From Funiculus sociatus GB2-C1 (lineage in GTDB: Bacteria > Cyanobacteriota > Cyanobacteriia > Cyanobacteriales > FACHB-T130): a stretch of 64,000 bases of DNA. The notes under the pieces were generated by a model. It worked only from the letters and a program-made list of their open reading frames with translations. It was not told where the DNA came from and made no database searches. Numbering within the stretch: the stretch's first letter is position 1; each line of letters starts with the position of its first letter. The stretch lies in the NCBI RefSeq assembly GCF_039962115.1, contig NZ_JAMPKJ010000021.1, forward strand, positions 1 to 64,000, written 5' to 3'. Below are positions 8,793 to 17,339 of this stretch, in pieces. Both the position numbers and the translations under genes were made by a program.

Positions 8793-9056
8793 GTGCAGAC
8801 TACTGGAGGAGAACCGCTGCGAATTGAAATAAGCTTGCCTAGGTTGCCCTTGGCAATTTATCGGGAATTAGCTGCCCATTTGCGGCAGGTAGAAGGAGTG
8901 GAAGCGGATCTGATTCCCCAAAATTCGCAGCAGTTTGACTACCATCAAAGCCAGGTCGGGGGCTTGTGGATTCAATATGTACAAGATGCCAATCCAGCTA
9001 GTCGGCAACAAGTAGACCGGATTTTAGAGTATTATAGTCAGCGCTACAGCCCCTAG
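8793..9056 (+). CDS. Small conserved hypothetical protein
   Basis: An 87-residue protein starting at GTG 8793, 28 bases after the lipoprotein stop, so probably in the same transcript. It has a ferredoxin-like alternation of strand and helix (RIEISLPRLPLAIYRELAAH, then GLWIQYV, then RQQVDRILEYYSQRY). No enzyme motif is recognised. A terminator-like hairpin follows directly, which supports it as the last gene of the unit. Confidence 0.6.
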   Translation: MQTTGGEPLRIEISLPRLPLAIYRELAAHLRQVEGVEADLIPQNSQQFDYHQSQVGGLWIQYVQDANPASRQQVDRILEYYSQRYSP

Positions 9057-9068
9057 TAGGAAATCTTT

Positions 9069-9096
9069 CCACCGTAATATTCGGTGGGGGCTTTTT
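9069..9096 (+). terminator. Terminator before hisS
   Basis: A stem CCACCG (9069-9074) with CGGTGG (9082-9087) and a seven-base loop is followed by GGGC and a five-T run to 9096. It lies 12 bases after the small hypothetical gene. Confidence 0.7.
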
Positions 9097-9125
9097 GGCA
9101 ATCTGGCAAAAGCTAACAAAAATTC

Positions 9126-10421
9126 ATGGGCATCATTCAAGCTTTACGGGGAACGCGGGACATTCTGCCCGAAGAAGTTGGCTATTGGCAATGGGTAGAA
9201 TCGGTAGCGCGAGACATTCTTAACGTAGCCGCTTATCAAGAAATTCGTACTCCGATTTTTGAGCTGACTGCACTATTTGAGCGGGGAATTGGCGAAGCTA
9301 CAGACGTGGTGGGGAAGGAAATGTACACCTTCAACAGCCGGGGGGAAAACCCTTATTCCATCACTCTACGTCCTGAGGGTACAGCGGGTGTGGTGCGCTC
9401 TTACATTGAAAACCATCTTGATGTAAAAGGTGGGATTCAGCGCCTTTGGTATATGGGGCCGATGTTTCGTTACGAAGCTCCCCAGGCGGGGCGACAGCGG
9501 CAATTTCACCAACTGGGCGTAGAAGTGTTAGGTAGTGCTGACTCCAGGGCCGATACGGAGTTGATTGCAATCGCTACCGACATCCTGCAAACCCTCGGTC
9601 TGAAAAATCTGCACCTCTACATTAACTCCGTGGGTTCCCCAGAGGATCGACAGCGTTATCGACAAGCATTGGTGGACTATCTGACTCCCTATAAAGAAGA
9701 GTTAGATCCAGACTCGCAGGTGCGTTTGGATCGCAATCCCTTACGAATATTGGATAGCAAGGATAAGCGGACGCAGGCAATTGTTAAAGATGCCCCCAGC
9801 ATTTTAAATTATCTGGGTGCAGAGTCACGCGATTACTTTGAGCAAGTAAAAGCAAGGCTGACTGATTTGGGAATTGCTTACGAACTAAATCCGCGTCTGG
9901 TGCGCGGTTTGGATTATTATACTCATCTGGCCTTTGAAATTGTCTCTGACGACTTAGGAGCGCAGGCAACTGTCTGTGGCGGCGGTCGTTATGATGGGCT
10001 AGTAGCAGAATTGGGCGGGCCAAGTACGCCTGCTGTGGGTTGGGCGATGGGTTTGGAGCGCTTGATTATTTTGCTACAACAGCTGCAACAGCCACCAGCA
10101 AAGGCGCTGGATTTCTACGTAGTTTCACGGGGGGAAGCAGCAGAGGGTCAAGCACTTAAACTGGCTACGCAACTGCGAAGAATTGGGTTTAGTGTGGAGT
10201 TAGATTTGAGTGGCAGTGCGTTTAAAAAGCAGTTCGCCAGAGCAGATAAGAGCGGTGCCGTTGCTTGCTTGATTTTAGGGGATGAGGAGGCAGCAAACCA
10301 AACCGTCAAGCTCAAGTGGATGGCAACCAAAGAGCAAAATGCGATCGCTCAAGTGGAATTATTGGCTAAAACAGACGAACTGCGTCGCCAGTTAGATACC
10401 GCAGGGAGTTATAAGTTATGA
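9126..10421 (+). CDS. hisS: Histidyl-tRNA synthetase
   Basis: A class II aminoacyl-tRNA synthetase of 431 residues that charges tRNA-His with histidine. Visible signatures are the start [11 protein letters not shown], motif 1 around the dimer interface, motif 2 with [11 protein letters not shown] and [17 protein letters not shown], the histidine-binding loop [24 protein letters not shown], and motif 3 [10 protein letters not shown]. The C-terminal anticodon-binding domain is present (FYVVSRG to the end). The last codons and the stop are formed by a short repeat that makes a perfect 19-bp inverted repeat, so the extreme C-terminus may differ from relatives. Confidence 0.97.
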   Translation: MGIIQALRGTRDILPEEVGYWQWVESVARDILNVAAYQEIRTPIFELTALFERGIGEATDVVGKEMYTFNSRGENPYSITLRPEGTAGVVRSYIENHLDVKGGIQRLWYMGPMFRYEAPQAGRQRQFHQLGVEVLGSADSRADTELIAIATDILQTLGLKNLHLYINSVGSPEDRQRYRQALVDYLTPYKEELDPDSQVRLDRNPLRILDSKDKRTQAIVKDAPSILNYLGAESRDYFEQVKARLTDLGIAYELNPRLVRGLDYYTHLAFEIVSDDLGAQATVCGGGRYDGLVAELGGPSTPAVGWAMGLERLIILLQQLQQPPAKALDFYVVSRGEAAEGQALKLATQLRRIGFSVELDLSGSAFKKQFARADKSGAVACLILGDEEAANQTVKLKWMATKEQNAIAQVELLAKTDELRRQLDTAGSYKL

Positions 10422-10457
10422 ATTATGAGTTTTAAATTAATTCATAACTTATAACTC
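10406..10457. repeat. STRR inverted repeat overlapping hisS stop
   Basis: GAGTTATAAGTTATGAATT (10406-10424) is perfectly complementary to 10439-10457. It is built of heptamer-like units (TTATAAG, TTATGAA). The hisS stop TGA (10419-10421) is inside the left arm. The hairpin may terminate transcription. Confidence 0.85.
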
Positions 10458-10484
10458 AAAATTCAAAATTTTTCCTAGCCGCCG

Positions 10485-13151
10485 ATGGAATACTGGGAAT
10501 TTCTGATCCAAAAAGAAGGCGATCGCTCTTGGCTCTCTCTAAAGAAGCCAAGTTTGGAAATCTTAGAAGGTCGGTATCGGGTGGTTGCTCACTCAAACCG
10601 ACCAAACACTGATGTGGAAATTCGCATCACGCATGACAGCACCGAGGAAGTTCCCCCCAGGCGGCGCTCTCAGAAGCGATCGCGTCGCACCAATGCCCAA
10701 GGGTTAATGGTGGTGATTCCCTTTACCTACTTTAAGCCGGGGATATGGGATTTGCGTTGCTCTGGGGATATCATGTCCGATTTCCTGGGCAATACTTGGC
10801 AGCAAACGATTAAGTTTCAGGTTTTACCACAAGCCGCAGAAACTTCCACAGATAGCGATTCAGCGGAAGAAGATATTTCGCCGGAAATTTTTCATCCCCA
10901 TTCAGCAGAGATGCCGGAAACGTCTCTACCTCCAACGGAGGCTGAGTCCCAAAGGTGGAAGGCGGCGTCAATGCCTGTCAGCGACCTTATGGAACACTCG
11001 CTACAGATGGTAGACGAAATTTTACACGAAGTTGTCGATCCACTCTGGCAAGCGTTTGAGCCGATACCTGCTGCGCCACCGCAGCGGTTGTTTACCCTAG
11101 ACTCAGAGCTGCCAAGAGAGGAATTGCCTGAGTTTCAGAGTGCTATTGATTCACCAGATATTGCAACAGATATCACCCAACCGCAAGTAGAGGCAACTCC
11201 TGAAACGTTTCTAAGGCTGATTCTCGACCAGGAAAATTTTGTAGCGCGTCGGGGAGAGCCGATTATTTTTTCTGGGGAAGTTGAAGTTTTGGACACTTCC
11301 AGTTCTCACAACTGTGTCCAGGGTGGAACGCTGAGAGTGGAAATGCGCGATCCGCAAAACTCAAAAATTCTGGTAGATGTAGAGCAACCGCTACCCGAAC
11401 AGGTGTCAAGCTTTGCCTTTAGGTGTAATCTTGAGCTGCCTGAAGAGTGCAAAACTCGGTTAATTTTGGGAGAAGTCACGCTAATAGACGAAACGCAGAC
11501 AGTCTTGGCGACTCAATCATTTACTGTAACAGCAGATTTAGAAGATTTACTGGGCGCGATCGCTAACGATAGAGAAGCTGAAAATTTATTGCACCCGCCG
11601 TTAGGATCTCTTTTGGCAGAGACACCACCTCTAGATTCATCTTTTCTGGATTTGGTGCAACAACCGAAAGACAATCAATCCCTACGTCTAGAACCGTTAC
11701 CAAATCAGCCTTTACCTCCGCAAATTACCCGAAGCAATCCGGCAAAGGAGGCAGCACTTAAAGCTCCCAAACTGCCTGCGATCGCTTCTGATACAGATGC
11801 AACCGATAGCGAGGGCAAAACATCTGTTACTCCTCCACCCCCGCCGTTGGGATCTCTACCACCCAAAATTTATCGCCCCGATCCGGCCAATCCAGTTAAT
11901 AAAACGCTCAAACTCCCTCTAATTTCAGGCTCTGCTCCTGTTACAGAGGTAGAAGCAATAATCGATTCTTCCTCTAGCGAGCTTGAACCTCCCACGGTGG
12001 AGAACGCTGCTCAAGAGCAGGCTGCATCAGAGGTGGAGCAGTTAGTTGATAATTTGTTGAATAACTTAGCTGATAGCTGGCAGCGTCCAGAGATACCATC
12101 AGCTGAAGATGACAGCGAAGATGCTGATACAACGGCTAATGAGGATGTAGCTGTCGAAGAACCTTCTGACACTCCAGAATCAGACAATCCTGCTGAAGAT
12201 AGCGATCCCACATCGACTGTAGACACCGCCTTTGCTACCCTGAAGCTGAAAGACCGTTTTTTGTCCCGGTTAAACGACCTGGCAAACGATGAGGAATTGG
12301 CTCAATTGCTACAACCTGAGGAAGAGTTGCCTGCTACCGAGCCAGAGTTAATAGAATCAGAGTTGTCTGCACCAGACGTGGCCCAGGAAGATAGTGAAAA
12401 TACTGGTGTGGTTGATGGAACTGAAACGGCGGCAATACAACAGTCGTCGGAAACCGACTCTGAAGCCCCGCCAGAGAGTATGTCAACAGATTGGGAGTTA
12501 TTGGCTCAACTGCTAGATCAACAACCCCCGCTACCAGAATTTGACGAAGAAGATGCCGCTATTTCCAGCGACGCGCCCAGTAATTCTCAAGTGGCGGCAG
12601 AAAGTCCCCTGACTATTACTCAAAATCCTACCAATGGGTTCTCGACAAGAAATTCCGGTGGAAATTGGGCAGATCAAGAGATTGTTGTGGACGATGACCC
12701 CTTTGAGGAGCCTCTGGGCAGAAGCGATCGCATATCCCCTTTCCCTCCTAGCCATTATCCCCAACCGCAGCCATCAGCGCTAGACGAGGAGCCTGTGCCA
12801 GCACCTGAGTTGGTGTTGCCAGAAGGCGAACTGATTGCAGGGCAACTGCTCTTGCTCCGCGTGAAATTAAACTCCGAGTTGAGCCGCATCTATGTCAAGC
12901 TGTGGGTTCACGATCGACAAACGCGATCGCTGCTGGATGGTCCTCGTTGGCTTGTAGATTTTTCGCCCAATGCCTTTGGTGTCTTGGAAACAATGACTCA
13001 GTTAACTGTGCCGTTTGGGAGTATGTCCATCCGATTTGAAGCGGTTACAGTAGATACTTATACCCAAAGAGAGAGCCATAAAGTGACACTTGACCGTACT
13101 GTCATTCCCCCTGACTTGCCCAACTGGTCGCTGGATGAGTTTGGGGATTGA
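10485..13151 (+). CDS. Large acidic protein with conserved ends
   Basis: An 888-residue protein of a cyanobacterial type I cannot name. Residues about 1-125 form a folded beta-rich domain (EYWEFLIQKEGDRSWLSL ... KPGIWDLRCSGD). A second beta-rich domain lies near 245-355 (LDQENFVARRGEPIIFSGEV), of the kind seen in immunoglobulin-like folds. Residues about 365-770 are low complexity, rich in Pro, Glu, Asp and Ser. The C-terminal 110 residues are folded again (LPEGELIAGQLLLLRVKLN ... SIRFEAVTVDTYTQRESHKV). No signal peptide or membrane segment is seen, so it is probably cytoplasmic and perhaps a scaffold. It starts 63 bases after hisS, across an inverted repeat. Confidence 0.75.
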   Translation: MEYWEFLIQKEGDRSWLSLKKPSLEILEGRYRVVAHSNRPNTDVEIRITHDSTEEVPPRRRSQKRSRRTNAQGLMVVIPFTYFKPGIWDLRCSGDIMSDFLGNTWQQTIKFQVLPQAAETSTDSDSAEEDISPEIFHPHSAEMPETSLPPTEAESQRWKAASMPVSDLMEHSLQMVDEILHEVVDPLWQAFEPIPAAPPQRLFTLDSELPREELPEFQSAIDSPDIATDITQPQVEATPETFLRLILDQENFVARRGEPIIFSGEVEVLDTSSSHNCVQGGTLRVEMRDPQNSKILVDVEQPLPEQVSSFAFRCNLELPEECKTRLILGEVTLIDETQTVLATQSFTVTADLEDLLGAIANDREAENLLHPPLGSLLAETPPLDSSFLDLVQQPKDNQSLRLEPLPNQPLPPQITRSNPAKEAALKAPKLPAIASDTDATDSEGKTSVTPPPPPLGSLPPKIYRPDPANPVNKTLKLPLISGSAPVTEVEAIIDSSSSELEPPTVENAAQEQAASEVEQLVDNLLNNLADSWQRPEIPSAEDDSEDADTTANEDVAVEEPSDTPESDNPAEDSDPTSTVDTAFATLKLKDRFLSRLNDLANDEELAQLLQPEEELPATEPELIESELSAPDVAQEDSENTGVVDGTETAAIQQSSETDSEAPPESMSTDWELLAQLLDQQPPLPEFDEEDAAISSDAPSNSQVAAESPLTITQNPTNGFSTRNSGGNWADQEIVVDDDPFEEPLGRSDRISPFPPSHYPQPQPSALDEEPVPAPELVLPEGELIAGQLLLLRVKLNSELSRIYVKLWVHDRQTRSLLDGPRWLVDFSPNAFGVLETMTQLTVPFGSMSIRFEAVTVDTYTQRESHKVTLDRTVIPPDLPNWSLDEFGD

Positions 13152-13246
13152 TTAGTTGTTAAAAATTTTTATAATTCGGATCTTTGCGCCAAATTCACTG
13201 TAGATTCGATTAGAAGAATTGTTTCATAACAATAGGAAATTTAGCG

Positions 13247-13363
13247 ATGGCAGCTTCATTCTTACCTTCAATTTTGGTCCCTCTAACTGGCTTGGTCTTC
13301 CCAGCTATAGCAATGGCTTTCCTCTTTCTTTACATTGAACATGAAGACCCAACTGGGATTTAA
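13247..13363 (+). CDS. psaI: Photosystem I subunit VIII PsaI
   Basis: A 38-residue single-span protein, too short for a standard gene track. It starts [15 protein letters not shown] and continues through a hydrophobic segment to FLYIEHED. This is the pattern of PsaI (AAS-x-LP-x-I-x-x-P ... FP ... M-x-x-LF-x-x-IE). PsaI sits at the periphery of photosystem I, next to PsaL, and supports trimer formation. Here psaI is not next to psaL but converges on the psbEFLJ operon, with two hairpins between them. Confidence 0.88.
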   Translation: MAASFLPSILVPLTGLVFPAIAMAFLFLYIEHEDPTGI

Positions 13364-13381
13364 TAGCTACAAATTAAAAAC

Positions 13382-13411
13382 CCGCCCTTCCGGTTAGGAC
13401 GGGCGGTTTTT
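13382..13411. terminator. Bidirectional terminator psaI/psbJ
   Basis: A stem CCGCCC (13382-13387) with GGGCGG (13401-13406), extended inward by three more pairs, is flanked by A-run and T-run on opposite sides (AAAAAC before, TTTTT after). It can therefore end transcription from psaI and also from psbJ. Confidence 0.85.
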
Positions 13412-13414
13412 CTA

Positions 13415-13440
13415 AAGGATGTAGAAGCTTCTACATCCTT
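13415..13440. repeat. Perfect 26-bp palindrome
   Basis: AAGGATGTAGAAG at 13415-13427 is followed immediately by its exact reverse complement to 13440, centred on AAGCTT. It lies 13 bases beyond the psbJ stop. It may be a second terminator or transcript-stabilising hairpin. Confidence 0.8.
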
Positions 13441-13452
13441 CTTTGTTTATGC

Positions 13453-13572
13453 TTACAAAGAGGAGCCTAAACCAGCATAGGCACCATAGAAGAAAGTACC
13501 TAATACGGCGATAATACCTAAACCAGCGACTGTCGCTACAATCCACAATGGGATTCTTCCACTTCCAGACAC
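13453..13572 (-). CDS. psbJ: Photosystem II protein PsbJ
   Basis: A 39-residue single-span subunit near cytochrome b559, involved in PSII assembly and plastoquinone exchange. The product begins [17 protein letters not shown] and ends [11 protein letters not shown], which matches PsbJ over its whole length. The start codon is GTG at 13572, with a strong ribosome-binding site (AGGAGG) at 13581-13587. It is the last gene of psbEFLJ but is separated from psbL by 325 bases, much more than is usual. Confidence 0.95.
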   Translation of the reverse strand: MSGSGRIPLWIVATVAGLGIIAVLGTFFYGAYAGLGSSL

Positions 13573-13587
13573 AGCTTTTTCCTCCTA

Positions 13588-13885
13588 ATTAAACTCGAAC
13601 TAGCTTTATTTAATCAAACTCAGTTAGGCGAAGCACTCACTGTTATAGGGCTTTCGCACTATGACAGAAGCTTCCAGTTTCACTCGCCGTTGCCTCCCTA
13701 TACGAATGTATAGTGTGGTTTTACACAGCGTCCGGAGGTTTTGCTTAGGTTTCCCTAGCACTGACTCCCGTACTACTTGCGTAGTACCCTGGCAGACACC
13801 CGCCTCCCGCAGGCACAATTTCTGTTGTTACACCGCTTGGTTTTCGCTTATCCCGAAGAGCCGCTATACCTAGCTGGTATAGCGG
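13588..13885 (-). mobile_element. Structured insert between psbL and psbJ (element remnant or RNA)
   Basis: This noncoding stretch is rich in hairpins. Perfect arms occur at 13861-13870/13876-13885, 13770-13776/13781-13787, 13698-13703/13708-13713 and 13713-13716/13723-13726, and an arm pair with one mismatch at 13640-13648/13659-13667. CCTCC (13693-13697) can pair with GGAGG (13734-13738) and close a multi-hairpin domain. The minus-strand frame 13624-13818 looks like a degenerate C-terminal tail of a TnpB-type protein (RRVKLEASVIVR near its end). I infer a non-autonomous IS200/IS605-type remnant carrying a guide-RNA-like 3' region. A group II intron fragment is the main alternative. Boundaries are approximate. 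Confidence 0.45.
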
Positions 13886-13897
13886 AATTCTGCGATT

Positions 13898-14020
13898 TTA
13901 GTTAAAGAAATAACTGGAAAACAAAATTCCCAAAACGAAGACAAGTAGCAATCCTAAGAACAGAGAAGTCCTGTTTAACTCAACTGGCTGATTATTAGGA
14001 TTGGGAAGACGATCCGGCAT
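13898..14020 (-). CDS. psbL: Photosystem II protein PsbL
   Basis: A 40-residue single-span PSII subunit at the dimer interface. The sequence starts [20 protein letters not shown] and ends [10 protein letters not shown], the classic PsbL pattern. The ATG at 14020 lies 9 bases after the psbF stop, so psbF and psbL are tightly coupled. Normally psbJ follows closely; here a structured insert intervenes. Confidence 0.95.
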   Translation of the reverse strand: MPDRLPNPNNQPVELNRTSLFLGLLLVFVLGILFSSYFFN

Positions 14021-14029
14021 CGGTTTCTC

Positions 14030-14167
14030 CTATCGTTGAATAAATTGCATGGAAGCGATCGCGCCCAAGAAAAAGACTGTAGGCACAGCCAGAGTGTGGA
14101 CAGCAAGCCATCTAACGGTAAAAATCGGATAAGAAACTGGTTGATTTGCTGGAGTATTGCTAGTCAT
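14030..14167 (-). CDS. psbF: Cytochrome b559 beta subunit PsbF
   Basis: A 45-residue protein with one membrane span. It contains the heme-ligand His24 in [18 protein letters not shown] and ends with the conserved SMQFIQR. With PsbE it forms cytochrome b559 of the PSII reaction centre. It starts 24 bases after the psbE stop in the same operon. Confidence 0.97.
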   Translation of the reverse strand: MTSNTPANQPVSYPIFTVRWLAVHTLAVPTVFFLGAIASMQFIQR

Positions 14168-14191
14168 GATTTGCCACTACTTTTAAACTAC

Positions 14192-14437
14192 TTACTTGAT
14201 AAATTGCTCTATTTGATCTTTTGATTCAACACGATCTTGCACAATTGGCACTTCCGTCCGATTTGGAGTGAAATACTCATTGGGGCGGGGTGTTCCAAAC
14301 GCATCGTATGCCAATCCAGTTTGAACAAATAGCCAACCAGCAATAAACAATGCTGGGATAGTGATGCTGTGAATCACCCAGTAACGTACGCTCGTAATAA
14401 TGTCCCCAAACGGACGCTCTCCAGTAGTACCAGCCAT
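14192..14437 (-). CDS. psbE: Cytochrome b559 alpha subunit PsbE
   Basis: An 81-residue PSII subunit. The single span [18 protein letters not shown] includes the heme-ligand His23. The lumenal part has the conserved [17 protein letters not shown] strong ribosome-binding site (AGGAGG) lies 9 bases before the ATG. It is the first psb gene of the operon, 134 bases after ycf48; this conserved order links cytochrome b559 synthesis with the assembly factor. Confidence 0.97.
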   Translation of the reverse strand: MAGTTGERPFGDIITSVRYWVIHSITIPALFIAGWLFVQTGLAYDAFGTPRPNEYFTPNRTEVPIVQDRVESKDQIEQFIK

Positions 14438-14571
14438 TCAGATTCCTCCTCTGACAACAGTTTAAAGCTTTGTTTATATGATACGAAATTCGGTAGATGA
14501 CAAGCAAGAAAATAGTTGCAAACAGCTTATTTTCTGCTTATTACTACCACCTGACGGCGACGATGCTCTCT

Positions 14572-15576
14572 TCAAGCCGCAGACGATGAACCCTCGTATT
14601 TCAGCAAAACACCACGCTGACCAATAATAAATCCTCGATCGGGCGTTACAAATTTAATTTTGTACAAATTCGAGGGTATATTCTCCATCTCGCGATCTTT
14701 TTCCCAGGTTTTACCACCATCTGGACTGCGGAGTAAATTGCCACTTCCCCCCGTCACCCAAATTTCCTCTGGTGTGCGATATGCCAAATCGAGTAAACCC
14801 CAACTGGTAGATATCTCTGGATATTGTGCCTCTTGCCACTCATCGTGCTTTTCAGGGTCGCTAAATTGCAGCTGACCGCCCCGTGCGACCATCCACAACC
14901 GACCATCTTGTGCAAAACCCATATTTTCAACACGTCGGGAACTATTGCGGTTGTGGGATACCCACGCTTCCTGACCTGGTTCCCAAGTTGAGTAGAAGTT
15001 CCCTTTTGCTGAGACTGCTACATATTTACCATCTTCAGAGCGGGAGATGTTGCGGACAACGCCCACTGCTTCTTGCACCATCGCTTTCCAGTTTTGTCCA
15101 GCGTCTTGAGTGCGATAAATTGCGCCTACGTTGGTGGTCATCTCAGCGGAGTTGGGCCCTAGTGCCAAAATTGTGTTGGGTGCGCCCGGTAATTTATTAC
15201 TCAGTGAGATGCGCGTCCAAGATTTTCCGCCATCGGTGGTGTGCAGTAAGATAGCAGGTTCTCCTGTAATCCAACCCTCAGAACCAGCAAAACTCACACC
15301 TGTAAAGCGGTATTTCTGATCCCCAAGGGACAAGTTCCGAGGCTCCCAGGTTTTGCCGCCATCGGTTGTTTCCAAAATTGTAGAGTCACTGCCCACAAGC
15401 CAGCCGCGATCGCGGTCGTCGGTAAAGGCAATATCCTGAATATTAGCTGTTGTTGGCAGCTCAATGACTTGCCAAGGGTTGTTGCTCACCGAAGGGACGC
15501 TACTACAACTGGCACAAAACAGGGCGACTACCAGCAATATTACAATTTGTTTCAGTGTTCTCACAAAAAAGTTCAT
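14572..15576 (-). CDS. ycf48: Photosystem II assembly factor Ycf48
   Basis: A homolog of plant HCF136, a seven-bladed beta-propeller that binds newly made D1 and its reaction-centre intermediates. The N-terminus has a signal with the lipobox LFCASC, so it is lipid-anchored on the lumenal side. The propeller carries repeated GWLVGSDSTILETTDGGKTW-type blades (DGGKTW or DAGQNW recur in several). Positively charged residues are frequent, as expected for D1 binding. ATG 15576 is preferred over GTG 15588. It sits between rubA and psbE, the usual cyanobacterial order. Confidence 0.95.
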   Translation of the reverse strand: MNFFVRTLKQIVILLVVALFCASCSSVPSVSNNPWQVIELPTTANIQDIAFTDDRDRGWLVGSDSTILETTDGGKTWEPRNLSLGDQKYRFTGVSFAGSEGWITGEPAILLHTTDGGKSWTRISLSNKLPGAPNTILALGPNSAEMTTNVGAIYRTQDAGQNWKAMVQEAVGVVRNISRSEDGKYVAVSAKGNFYSTWEPGQEAWVSHNRNSSRRVENMGFAQDGRLWMVARGGQLQFSDPEKHDEWQEAQYPEISTSWGLLDLAYRTPEEIWVTGGSGNLLRSPDGGKTWEKDREMENIPSNLYKIKFVTPDRGFIIGQRGVLLKYEGSSSAA

Positions 15577-15637
15577 AACGTCCAGCACTGGTGGATAGAA
15601 TCTGACCTACGGCAGGTATCAAGAGCCGAGTTTCGTT

Positions 15638-15970
15638 TTAATGCAAACTGTAAAGACTCAGAAAAAACAAAAAACCTAAAGCCAAGGCACCAAAAATGAG
15701 CAGATTCTTCTGTCCTGGGGTTAAAGTGTTTACCCCCAGACCAAAACCCAGATTTTCCTTAAATCCAGACGGCGCACCTGCAACGCCAATATTTTGAAAC
15801 TGCGTTTTCCGCACTCCACAGACGGGACAGCGCCAAGAGAGCGGTAATTCTTCAAACGATGTTCCTGCGGGGATATCACCCTTACTATCGCCCTTAAGTG
15901 GCTCATAAACATAGCCACAGGCGCGACATTCGTGGCGATCCATGATGGCATCAACGGCTTGATCGCTCAT
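15638..15970 (-). CDS. rubA: Membrane-anchored rubredoxin RubA
   Basis: A 110-residue protein. The rubredoxin domain has two Cys pairs that bind one iron, CRACGY (residues about 16-21) and CPVCGV (about 48-53). A linker is followed by a C-terminal membrane span (NLLIFGALALGFLFFLSLYSL). Membrane-bound RubA is needed for photosystem II assembly in several phototrophs. It lies directly upstream of ycf48 and psbEFLJ in the same orientation, supporting an assembly operon. Confidence 0.95.
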   Translation of the reverse strand: MSDQAVDAIMDRHECRACGYVYEPLKGDSKGDIPAGTSFEELPLSWRCPVCGVRKTQFQNIGVAGAPSGFKENLGFGLGVNTLTPGQKNLLIFGALALGFLFFLSLYSLH

Positions 15971-16172
15971 AGCTCAGAAAGTAGTTGAGAAGCCAACCTT
16001 AAAATCTATGTTAAAAATTATGCCATAAGTGTAGGACTTCCTTAACATTTTCTAGTTCTGGTGGGCGCAAAGGGCGATCGCTAGATATAAAATTTGTTTA
16101 GTTCGACTTATGTGTGCTATACGTAATCGCTCTCGAAAGCCGCCAGCGTTACGCTGTAAAGGTAGTCACTCT

Positions 16173-16178
16173 ATAATG
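16173..16178 (+). promoter_or_regulatory. Candidate -10 box upstream of ndhC
   Basis: A TATAAT hexamer 55 bases before the GTG start of ndhC. No convincing -35 box accompanies it, so this is a weak prediction. Confidence 0.3.
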
Positions 16179-16233
16179 TATATGTAAAGAAGTAATAACT
16201 CGCGTTGTTTCATCTGAGTGGTAGTTAACTATC

Positions 16234-16596
16234 GTGTTTGTCCTTAGTGGGTATGAGTATTTTTTAGGATTCCTACTGGCTTGCAGCTTGGTGCCTTTTC
16301 TAGCACTGTCTGCTGCTAAGCTTCTGCGCCCCAGCGGTAGTAGTCCAGAGCGACGCACCACCTATGAATCTGGTATGGAGCCGATTGGGGGAGCTTGGAT
16401 TCAGTTCAACATCCGCTACTATATGTTTGCGCTTGTCTTCGTGATTTTTGATGTTGAAACTGTTTTCTTGTTTCCGTGGGCTGTTGCCTTCCATCGCTTA
16501 GGAGTTTTGGCTTTCATAGAAGCCCTGATCTTTATTGCAATTCTTGTGGTTGCTCTTGTTTACGCTTGGCGCAAAGGAGCTTTGGAATGGTCATGA
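16234..16596 (+). CDS. ndhC: NAD(P)H-quinone oxidoreductase subunit NdhC
   Basis: Subunit 3 of NDH-1, a 120-residue protein with three membrane spans. The conserved loop [19 protein letters not shown] is present, as is [15 protein letters not shown] in the second span. The start is GTG at 16234. NDH-1 accepts electrons from ferredoxin and reduces plastoquinone in cyclic and respiratory flow. The stop lies inside the start region of ndhK, so the two genes are translationally coupled. Confidence 0.97.
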   Translation: MFVLSGYEYFLGFLLACSLVPFLALSAAKLLRPSGSSPERRTTYESGMEPIGGAWIQFNIRYYMFALVFVIFDVETVFLFPWAVAFHRLGVLAFIEALIFIAILVVALVYAWRKGALEWS

Positions 16597-17339
16597 AATC
16601 TAACCAGGCAAATGAATATGCTGCCCTAGAACAGCAGCAGAAAGAACGCATTCTTAGTCCAATTGAGCGGCCCAAGGTCACTCAAGAGCTTTCGGAAAAC
16701 GTCATCCTGACCACAGTTGATGACCTGTACAACTGGGCGCGGCTTTCCAGCGTATGGCCTTTGTTGTTTGGCACCGCCTGCTGCTTCATTGAAGTTGCGG
16801 CGATGATTGGTTCGCGGTTTGACTTTGACCGATTTGGACTGGTTCCCCGTTCCAGCCCCAGACAAGCAGATTTAATCATTACTGCTGGAACCATCACTAT
16901 GAAGATGGCACCTGCTTTGGTACGTCTTTATGAACAGATGCCAGACCCCAAGTATGTGATTGCGATGGGAGCTTGCACAATCACTGGCGGGATGTTCAGT
17001 GCTGACTCCCCGACAGCGGTACGCGGAGTGGATAAGTTGATTCCTGTGGATGTATACCTGCCTGGATGTCCACCACGTCCAGAAGCGATCATGGATGCGA
17101 TCATTAAACTCCGGAAGAAAATCGCTAATGATTCGATTCAGGAACGCGATCAAATGAAGCAAACGCATCGCTACTACAGCACCACCCACAAACTCAAAGG
17201 TGTAGACCCCATCCTGACAGGGAAATATCTACAGTCAGGCACTCGCCAAAGCCCACCGCCAGAGTTGGCAGCAGCTATGGGTATGCCTGTATCCCCAGCC
17301 CTGTTGACGGCTCAAAAACAGGAGGAAGGTCGTGGCTGA
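16587..17339 (+). CDS. ndhK: NAD(P)H-quinone oxidoreductase subunit NdhK
   Basis: The NDH-1 subunit that carries the terminal [4Fe-4S] cluster (N2 equivalent). Cluster ligands are visible in [16 protein letters not shown] and [10 protein letters not shown]. Two starts are possible: ATG 16587, which has AAAGGAG 7 bases upstream, and ATG 16593, which overlaps the ndhC stop as ATGA. I chose 16587 for the better ribosome-binding-site distance. The frame is open further upstream but that part is only the ndhC coding sequence in another frame. The C-terminal tail QKQEEGRG overlaps ndhJ. Confidence 0.96.
   Translation: MVMKSNQANEYAALEQQQKERILSPIERPKVTQELSENVILTTVDDLYNWARLSSVWPLLFGTACCFIEVAAMIGSRFDFDRFGLVPRSSPRQADLIITAGTITMKMAPALVRLYEQMPDPKYVIAMGACTITGGMFSADSPTAVRGVDKLIPVDVYLPGCPPRPEAIMDAIIKLRKKIANDSIQERDQMKQTHRYYSTTHKLKGVDPILTGKYLQSGTRQSPPPELAAAMGMPVSPALLTAQKQEEGRG

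Noticed and set aside
13624-13818. Minus-strand open frame of 64 codons in the insert as a gene
   Set aside because: No start context; it looks like a degenerate tail of a transposase-type protein. Recorded as part of the element instead.
13661-13873. Plus-strand open frame over the psbL-psbJ insert
   Set aside because: It lies across hairpins, has no coding character and runs against the operon.
16476-16586. Longer N-terminus for NdhK
   Set aside because: This part is ndhC coding sequence in another frame; it is Cys/Ser-rich and unlike any NdhK.
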